From the NCBI GenBank assembly GCA_907163345.1, contig CAJQUN010000009.1, positions 4,774,001 to 4,838,000 on the forward strand: a stretch of 64,000 nucleotides of DNA, given 5' to 3'. Both the position numbers and the translations under genes were made by a program. Numbering within the stretch: the first letter of the stretch is position 1; every line of letters starts with the position of its first letter. Shown here piece after piece: positions 57,241-64,000 of this stretch. Under the pieces are notes generated by a model. It was not told where the DNA came from and searched no databases. It worked only from the letters and a program-made list of their open reading frames with translations. Source of the DNA: Haberlea rhodopensis. Its lineage: Eukaryota > Streptophyta > Magnoliopsida > Lamiales > Gesneriaceae.

Positions 57241-57904
57241 ACAAATACCAAAACAATAATTTAATTAAATCTAGGGAAAAATAATTTTTCTTAACAATAC
57301 CAATTTGTGAAACTTTTATTCACATAGGTCCATTTTTAAAACTTGTAATCTGTTAGTTCTTTTATTCTTACCAAAATATCCTCCCACCCATCTCTAAGAG
57401 CATATGTCTCCACCGTCTACACCACATTCTTAAACTCATCCCTGCCACTACTACCAATTACCGCCGACAACCGCAGCCATCGAAATCTTGCACTAGGGGA
57501 GGAATCTTCACATAAATCATGGAAATTTATGTGGAGCTCGTGATGTACGTTCGCAAACGAAATCATCGGCCCGAATTCTCCAATCTATCTACGTGAATCA
57601 ATGCCCATCTGCGTGAAATCATATGTGCGAAAAATATGTGCCTTGCAAATTCTTCTGAAAACGTGGCAAATAACAATTCTCAAATCTGTGGCTTGCAAAC
57701 ATTTCTGAGTTGGACATTTGCATGTTAGATTTTGGGTTTGATTTTGATTTTGATTTTGAAATTATGATTTTGATGGGGTCGGCGCCACCAATGAAAGAGA
57801 TGGATTTTTGTGCAGATGGTTTGGGTTTTTATTTTGTTTGGGTTTTTCAGAATAATTTTAGATTTGAACTGCTCGTGAATGGTGGTGCTACAATAATTAA
57901 GTGC

Positions 57905-58965
57905 ACTAACGTGTAAAAAATCGTGCAAGAATGTACAAAAAATTGTGCAGAAATGTACAAAAAAAATCATGCATCAATGTACAAAAAACTTGCATCACCA
58001 TTACAAAAAATCAAGTACACAACCATGATAAAAATCAAGAGCACCACAATTTACAAAAATTGTGCACCACGTTGGTAAAATCAATTTTTGTAATGGGGGT
58101 ACATGATTTTAAACATTGTGGTGTACTATGTTTTAACATGTTGCTGCACGATTTTGTAATTGGATGCACGATTTTTATAAAAGTTGTGCACTTGATTTTT
58201 TGTAAGGGGGTGAACGATTTTAAACATTGTGGTACACGATTTTTTGTAAAGGTGGTGTGCACTTGATTTTTTGTAATAAAGTGAACGATTTTAAAAAAAA
58301 TGTTGTGCACGGTATTTTAACATGTTATTGCGTGATTTTTGTAATTGGGTGCACGATATTTGTCAAGGTGGTGCATTTGATTTTTGTAATAGGGGGTGCA
58401 CGATTTTTGTAATGGTGGTGCACGATTTTTGTAAGCAGCGTGCACGATTATTGTAATTGTGGTGCACTTGATATTTGTAATGGGATGCACGATTTTTAGC
58501 ATGTTGCTGCACGATTTTTTGTTATGGGGGTGCATGATTTTTGTAAAGGGGATGCACGATTTTTTAACATGTTGCTGCAAGATTTTTGCAACTGGGTGCA
58601 AGGGAGCACAATTTTTTGTAAAGGGGGTGCACGATTTTTAGCTATTTTTAAAAATATTGGTGCACACTTATTTAACATGTGGGGGTGAACGATTTTTAAC
58701 ATGTTGTTGCACGATTTTTTGTGATGCGGGTGCACGATTTTTTAACATGTTGCTGCACGATTGTATGTGATGGGGGTGCACGATTTTTATAAAGAGGATG
58801 CAAGATTTTTTAACATGTTGCTGCATGATTTTTGCAATTGTGCGCACGCTTTTTTGCGATGGGGGTGTACGATTTTTGTAAAGGGGATGCGCAATTTTTA
58901 GCAATTTTTAACAAGTTGGTGCACGATTATTTAACATGGTGGTGCATGATTAATGTAATGATGTT
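57905..58965. repeat. GTGCACGATTTTTGTAA minisatellite with an orientation switch
   Basis: Units of roughly 20-35 bases built on TGCACGATTTTT, often with TGTAATGGGGG or TAACATGTTGC, recur more than twenty times from about 58080 to 58965. From 57905 to about 58075 the same unit runs in reverse complement (TGTACAAAAAATTGTGCA type). The whole could therefore fold into a long imperfect hairpin. Open frames across it are by-products of the repeat. No gene. Confidence 0.85.
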
Positions 58966-59229
58966 GCAGTTCTGAAATTAGAACTGAAAGATTGTTAGGG
59001 TTTCGAAGAGAATGTTGCGCCTTTCATCGTGCCTGAGACTGATGTTGGCCGTGGTTGAGTTGTTCCTATCGTCGGAGCTGAATTCAGATCCGATAATTGC
59101 TAGGGTTTTCGAGTTTCGTAGCAGTGGCCATCACGCATTGACTTCCATGAACACGAAGTTGATAATATTTTTTTTGTTGGAACGATGCTTTGGGTATTGA
59201 ATAAGGTGCTGCGGTTGAATGTATTGATA

Positions 59230-60370
59230 AAAAAAATCAATGATGATGTTTGTTTGTGAGGAATGAATTTGACGAGAGAATGAGAAAAATTAAGGAGAAT
59301 TGAAAGTTGTACATTGATGAAGAAGCAACATGGCCATTTTTGTAATTTTACCCCAAAATAAAATTATGTAAACGTAAGTTATTTTGGCAGACTGAAATAA
59401 ATTATGTTCCATCAAATGGTACCGACCCGTAAGTACCCCAAATAAAATGGGGGTGATTGTTAGAATATGTGTGAGAAGTAGATTTGTGATTGTTGAATTT
59501 GGAATATTTTTTTATTACATTCTTTTATTCAATTAATGATATTGTTATTTTATCATACATTATCTATATACACATGTTTTTGTATAGATAATAATTTTGA
59601 GATTATTATAGTCCATGTGAAATATGGTATAGACAAAGGTTTTGATAACTCTAGTCTCTAAACCAATTCCAAATAAATGAGTCATCTATTATAAAAGATA
59701 TAGACATGTTCACCTAAAATATATTCCTCAGATAACTTTTTCATAGGAGGCTCAACATCTTGAAGATGTTCTTGAATCTTCCATATGAATAGGATCATTC
59801 CCCTAAACTTGGTTGGTTGAGTTATCATCACCATGTACCTCTAGATCGGTCTATGTTTAAGATGATGCTACGATTTTGCGCACAATACCTCCAACTGAGT
59901 AATGACTTTATCATAACTATCATCATTCTCTCCTTGATGCTCGAATGATTGGTGTGTAAAATGAGGGTTGTAATGCTCTGGTGGGTATTGGTGACTCCAA
60001 CCCTGCAGTGAAAGGCTCAATGCCACTGGTAGTCAAAATCTATCATATTGTTAAACAGGTGCACCACACTATAATCATCTGTCAAAGCTCTATTAAATAT
60101 TCATTCTTGTGTTTCCGCATACAATCCATTGTAGAAAAATGAATAGAAGCGTAGTTTGAAAAGTCATGATTGAATATCTTCCAAGCTGCATAGAACGGCT
60201 CAGAAAGCTTGTGAAAACATGTTGATGAAACATCTCCAAATACCGCAGAAGAAAAACATCATTAAAAAAAAAGTTAAAACTAAAAATATAATTCTAAATT
60301 AAATCAAAACTATTTGGTAATAATATCAGTATAAACAAAATTAAATCAATCCCCGACAACGAAGTCAAAA
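59230..60370 (-). pseudogene. decayed retrotransposon gag (possibly Athila-type gypsy)
   Basis: From about 60215 down to 59700, minus-strand frames show FHKLSEPFYAAWKIFNHDF and QGWSHQYPPEHYNPHF-like wording that recalls gag of Ty3/gypsy Athila elements, broken by many stops. No LTR or pol was found with it. The part before 59700 shows nothing recognisable. Confidence 0.4.
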
Positions 60371-62257
60371 ACTTGATGCATGTAAAATGTACATCAAGTT
60401 TACGGTGCCAAGTTTAGTATATGAATTTAAAGTACGGATGTCGAACCCACAGTGATTTAAAGTTAAGTTTATGCCAAATATTGTAATTAAATAGCCCTAA
60501 TTTTATCTAGATGATCAATCAAGTGAATTAACTAAATAATTAAAATAAATTAACAAGATGAATATTTAAGTGGAGAAAATCAATGAGAACGGGTTCTAGA
60601 TGTTCGACTTCACTTAACTATCCACTATGTCTTGTTCTTCTAGTTTATTACCCAAGAATCATATGTTATTCTATTACCTCTGCCGAGTGTTAAATAGAAT
60701 TAATCATCCAATAACATCTTGATATGTCTACCTAAGATAAATTATCAAACAATTTAAATAGCATAATGATTCTTTTCAAGGCTTCAGTAGAGTTATACGC
60801 CTGTTGACTATATAAAATTCCAACGATGTAAATTCCTATGGTCCTATTCAAAACCCCCTCTCGTGAGTGATAAATTCTAAATAAATATGAGGATTCAATT
60901 AATAATCAATTAATTGAACGCAAACAAATCAAGAATCACAAATAAACTGTGTGAAAACAAAAATATATTCATCAAATAATCATCAACACAGTTTCATTCA
61001 AGCTACATCTATCTTTAGAATATAAAATTAGTTCATGAATAAATTAAAGACATATATAGATATGTTCTTAATCATCATAAAAATAAGGTAAAAGTAAATC
61101 AAACAAATTAGAAGATGGCCCTCTGTCCCCGGTAGTCGCCGACGTCTTCTTCATCGTCAAAACTTTGCCTTTCGTTGTAAGCCCACTCCTCTATTAATGT
61201 TCTTCTCTCTAAAGTAGGTTTAAGATATGATAGATGTTCAATAATGAGGTCCAAAACCCGAGTTACAGTGTAAAAGTTTATTCAACCGATGCAACCGTTG
61301 TTTGGCTTGATTTGAAATAGAGGTTTAATAAGGTCCACAGATTTTGAAATTGGACGCCGTACTCAAGGTAATAACACTGTAATTGTGTATTACTCTAGGA
61401 TGAGAAATTATGGGATGAATTTGCGTCTCTTGTTGTTTTACCTTCTTGTACGTGTGAAGTTACGACGAGCTATGTTGAGCATGATCAACATCACAAGTTG
61501 TTGCAATTCTTAATTGGTTCAAATGAAAGCTATGCTCAAATTCGAAGCCAGATCCTCGTAATGACCCCTCTGTCATCGGCTAGTCAAGCATTTTCAATTA
61601 TTTCACAGGAGGAATGTCATAGATCAATTTATAATGCACCTGCACATGCTGATGGAACTCCAGTATCTGTTTTATACTCAGTTCAAAGGAAAACAGAGGA
61701 TAGAAAGAAGGAATTGCTCAAATGTGAGCATTGTAATTGGCAGGGACATACTAAAGAAAAGTGTTACAAGATTATTGGTTATTGACCGGACATTGCTTAT
61801 ATAAAGACAAAAACAAGTGCGCTACAACTTAGTATTTTGGACGTAACTTTCTCATAAGATATCCGAATTAAACGAATTAACTGTCCACGCAAAGATACAT
61901 AAAGTTCTACAACTTTTTGTTGAACACATTTCCAAAATATGGCTTGAACATGAAGAAACTTGAGGAGAAAGAAGTGACATGTGTCTTTGATTCTCGTTTT
62001 TCTCTTTTTCTTCAACTTTCTTCCATCTTCCATCGTTTTAGCTCGACATCTTCACCTTTCATAGGAGTTGACTTTTTCATTTTTCAACCTGAACTTGGGT
62101 CCTTATCACATTAATGCACTTTTCATTATCTTTTTAGCATAAAATATTCTATTTCTTGGATTCTTACAAAACATCAAAAAACAAGAACGAACCACATTAT
62201 TCCACTCGAATACTAATATAAAAACTAAGTAAAAGAGAATAAAATATAAGTGCAAAT
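60370..62257. repeat. dispersed repeat copy 1, containing a copia gag fragment
   Basis: It starts near GATGCATGTAAAATGTACAT (60374) and ends at the hairpin-like TAAGTGCAAATATGCACTTA (62236-62255). It shares AACCCCCTCTCGTGAGTGAT (60853) and neighbouring text with copy 2 (62530-63672, where AACCCCCTCTCTCGAGTGAT lies at 62711). The common text in both copies includes CACAAATAAAC and TTCAAGCTACATC/AACAAGCTACATC. The superfamily is unknown. Its middle contains copia gag sequence. Confidence 0.55.
61395..61786 (+). pseudogene. Ty1/copia gag fragment with zinc knuckle
   Basis: Frame wording WDEFASLV, HKLLQFLIGSNESYAQIRSQ, LVMTPLSSASQAFSII and the zinc knuckle CEHCNWQGHTKEKC (CX2CX4HX4C, about 61724-61765) are standard for copia gag. 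The frame stops at 61783-61785, just after KCYKIIGY, where the sequence turns into unrelated DNA, so protease and pol are missing. Confidence 0.85.
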
Positions 62258-62405
62258 ATGCACTTACATTTGTCAAGAGTTCATAATGTCTTCTTTGTAT
62301 CTCAGCTAAGAAAGTATGTAGCAGATCCAAACCATGTACTTGAGACAGAACCATTAGTTGCAGAAGGAAACCTCAAAGAAAACCTGAAATACGAGGAAGT
62401 CCCAA
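62258..62405 (+). pseudogene. Ty3/gypsy polyprotein C-terminal fragment, part 1
   Basis: The frame reads RVHNVFFVSQLRKYVADPNH and then KYEEVPI. This is the segment after integrase in Tekay/Del-type gypsy polyproteins, where VHNVFHVS is characteristic. It ends abruptly at the arm of an inverted repeat. The sequel is at 63673. Confidence 0.85.
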
Positions 62406-62864
62406 TAGCTTGTTTTGAAACTACGCTTATTATGAATTGATTGATTTATTTTTTCATATGGTTTATTTGTGTTTCCCTGTTCTGAATGCTTTTGATCTGC
62501 TGGCCATAGATTGAATGATGATATATTTATACTCCCCCTCTCGAGAGTTAAGCAGAAGTGATCATCTAACATCAATCTTGATATCTCTATCTAATATCAA
62601 ATATCAAGCAATTGAAATTGCACAGTAATTCCTTTATCGACTTCTATGGTGTTATAGGCCTCTCGAACTCTATAAACTTCAACGATATGAATCCCTTCTA
62701 TCCTATTCACAACCCCCTCTCTCGAGTGATAGATCACAAATATATCATCAGTCAATCTATGGCCAATGGATCAAAAGCATTAAGAACATGGAAACACAAA
62801 TAAACCATATGGAAATCCAAAAAAATAAATCAATTCATAATAAGCGTAGTTTCAAAACAAGCTA
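62406..62864. repeat. 125-bp inverted repeat (arms 62406-62530 and 62739-62864)
   Basis: The left arm begins TAGCTTGTTTTGAAACTACG and the right arm, reverse-complemented, reads the same with few changes for about 125 bases. The loop is about 208 bases and carries ATACTCCCCCTCTCGAGAGT. The left arm begins exactly where the gypsy fragment stops, so the inversion formed at or after the insertion of repeat copy 2. Confidence 0.9.
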
Positions 62865-63672
62865 CATCGTTCTCCTAGAAAAATAGAGTTAGTTCATGAT
62901 AGAATTAAATAAACACATAGACATGTTTAAACAATCTAAAAAATCAAATAAAATTTAGAAATACAAAACGATTTAGAAGCTATTCTTCGTTCCCAGATGA
63001 ACGCCTCCGTCTCGTGTTGAAATCTCTACTTTTTGCTCCGAGCCGTCATCTTCTCTTTTTCTCCTACTCAAAACCTAGTTCTTTTTCTGATGGTAAATGT
63101 CTATTTCCCCAAAAACGCCCTACCTCAAGTTCGAGTGGATCAAATAAGGAAGGTAGGAAAAATTTCTAAAATTCTGGTGGCGTATTTACGCCGATGATAC
63201 TGGCTTAAGTACATCAATGATGTGTTAAAAATTTGGCTTCCCGTGTGACTAGCGTATTTACGCCTTAGATCCGGCGTAATTACGCCTCCTCTAGCGTAGC
63301 TACGCCTCAAAATGGCGTAGTTACGCCTACTTTAATTCTTCTGAAAATTGTAATTGCCGTAGCATTGGCGTATTTACGCCTCAAAATGGCGTAAGTACGC
63401 CTGATTTAATTTTTCACAAATTTCATTTGCCGTAGCTCTGGCGTAATTACGCCAAATGAAGGCATATTTACGCCTGTCTGTAGGATGGAAAACTTGAAAC
63501 ATTGACATCAATACATCATATTAATCATCTTTTTACACCATTTTAGTCCACAAACTACGTAGTTACCTGGATTCCTACAAGACATGACAAAACAATACCA
63601 AAAACATAATTTTGATCGAAAACCAGCAATAAACCATGTAAAATATGAACGAATATGAGTGTATAAAATACA
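62530..63672. repeat. dispersed repeat copy 2, inserted in gypsy
   Basis: It is related to copy 1 in the CCCCCTCTC-rich part and at the 3' end, where GAGTGTATAAAATACACTTA (63648-63667) parallels the hairpin-like end of copy 1. Together with the inverted arm it makes an insertion of about 1.27 kb (62406-63672) that splits the gypsy polyprotein end. It contains the palindrome array at 63180-63480. Confidence 0.6.
63180..63480. repeat. GGCGTA...TACGCC palindrome array
   Basis: Short palindromes of the form GGCGTAnnTACGCC (for example GGCGTATTTACGCC, GGCGTAATTACGCC and GGCGTAAGTACGCC) recur about nine times in 300 bases, some with the left half worn to AGCGTA. Flanking words TTGCCGTAGC and AATTTTTCACAAATTTCATT or their relatives also repeat, giving a longer-range period of about 80-90 bases. 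Confidence 0.85.
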
Positions 63673-64000
63673 CTTATATGTAAAAGTTCAGTGGCGAATC
63701 ACACCGAAAGGGAATCATGGGAACTCGAGGAGTAGATGCGTGAGAAATATCCCTACTTGTCCAAGATCAAGTCAACTCAAGTTTCGAGGACGAAAATTCC
63801 AATAAGAATGGGGAGATGTAAAGACCCGAATCTGCAGCTAAAATCAGGTCAAAACGCATTATAATTAGCTCAACGGATTCATTTTTATCAGCTCAGCAGA
63901 TGCTATGAATCAACTCAACCGATGCGTCAACCAACACAGTTTCCAATCTGCTCAACATGTTCAACTTTGAAGGAACCAGTCCATTGACTTGTAGAATCAG
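63673..64000 (+). mobile_element. Ty3/gypsy polyprotein end, purine tract and 3' LTR start
   Basis: KVQWR then NHTERESWELEE and MREKYPYL (63678-63765) form the C terminus of a gypsy polyprotein, with a TAG inside at 63733-63735. It is followed by the usual TTTCGAGGACGAAAATTCC wording, a purine tract GGGGAG (63810-63815) and what should be the LTR start TGTAAAGACCCGAATCTGC at 63817. The LTR runs off the window end. With 62258-62405 it makes one interrupted gypsy copy. Confidence 0.8.

Noticed and set aside
57931..58904. Several 60-110 codon frames on both strands in 57.9-58.9 kb with Cys and His repeated
   Set aside because: The cysteine-rich look comes from translating the TGCACGATTTTT minisatellite. 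The frames change with the repeat phase and are not zinc-finger genes.
63180..63480. CRISPR-like array at the GGCGTA palindromes
   Set aside because: The repeats are only about 14 bases, the spacers repeat too, and the context is plant retrotransposons.

Overview
The window is nuclear DNA of a flowering plant, almost certainly a core eudicot. The evidence is AT-rich intergenic sequence, short GT-AG introns, plant-only gene families (a calmodulin-like protein, a PP2C-kinase fusion, a type I inositol polyphosphate 5-phosphatase, a vicilin, a plant mobile domain protein) and Ty1/copia, Ty3/gypsy, MULE, hAT and TRIM elements. The species cannot be named from sequence alone. An asterid such as Lamiales is a guess.

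Layout. 1-4000: no clear gene; a 70-bp tandem duplication, LTR-like debris and a small MITE with a target duplication. 4183-5043 (+): four-exon calmodulin-like gene. 5044-7900: relics, including a fold-back element and a stray copy of one PP2C exon. 7914-23451 (+): a 20-exon gene joining a PP2C phosphatase to a protein kinase. Its introns hold a TRIM (12905-13172) and a 4.76-kb copia element (15933-20694) with perfect 5-bp target repeats. 24300-26200: truncated copia. 26858-28790 (+): vicilin (7S seed storage) pseudogene that keeps seed-type RY promoter motifs. 29000-32000: repeat relics and MITE-like elements. 32190-36900 (+): decayed endogenous pararetrovirus (Caulimoviridae) with capsid, movement, protease, RNase H and a last-ORF-like region in that order, lacking the reverse transcriptase core. 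39100-39905: copia RT/RNase H relic. 40458-40632: perfect 159-bp hAT MITE. 41444-44271 (-): ten-exon inositol polyphosphate 5-phosphatase. 44769-49376: complete 4.6-kb MULE carrying a truncated transposase (+) and an intact plant mobile domain gene (-). 50100-52000: palindromic repeat split by a solo LTR. 52000-57240: nothing recognised. 57900-58965: minisatellite that switches strand. 59700-64000: nested gypsy and copia fragments, a 125-bp inverted repeat and a palindrome array, ending in a gypsy 3' LTR.

The three probably functional host genes (calmodulin-like, PP2C-kinase, 5-phosphatase) all fit calcium, inositol-phosphate and phosphorylation signalling, but nothing shows that they are functionally linked. 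Everything between them is the work of transposons. The most unusual item is the MULE: it has captured a spliceable plant mobile domain gene that overlaps the broken transposase tail to tail, and its ends are built from arrays of 21-bp palindromes. Several other repeats here, from unrelated families, are also built from short palindromes repeated many times.
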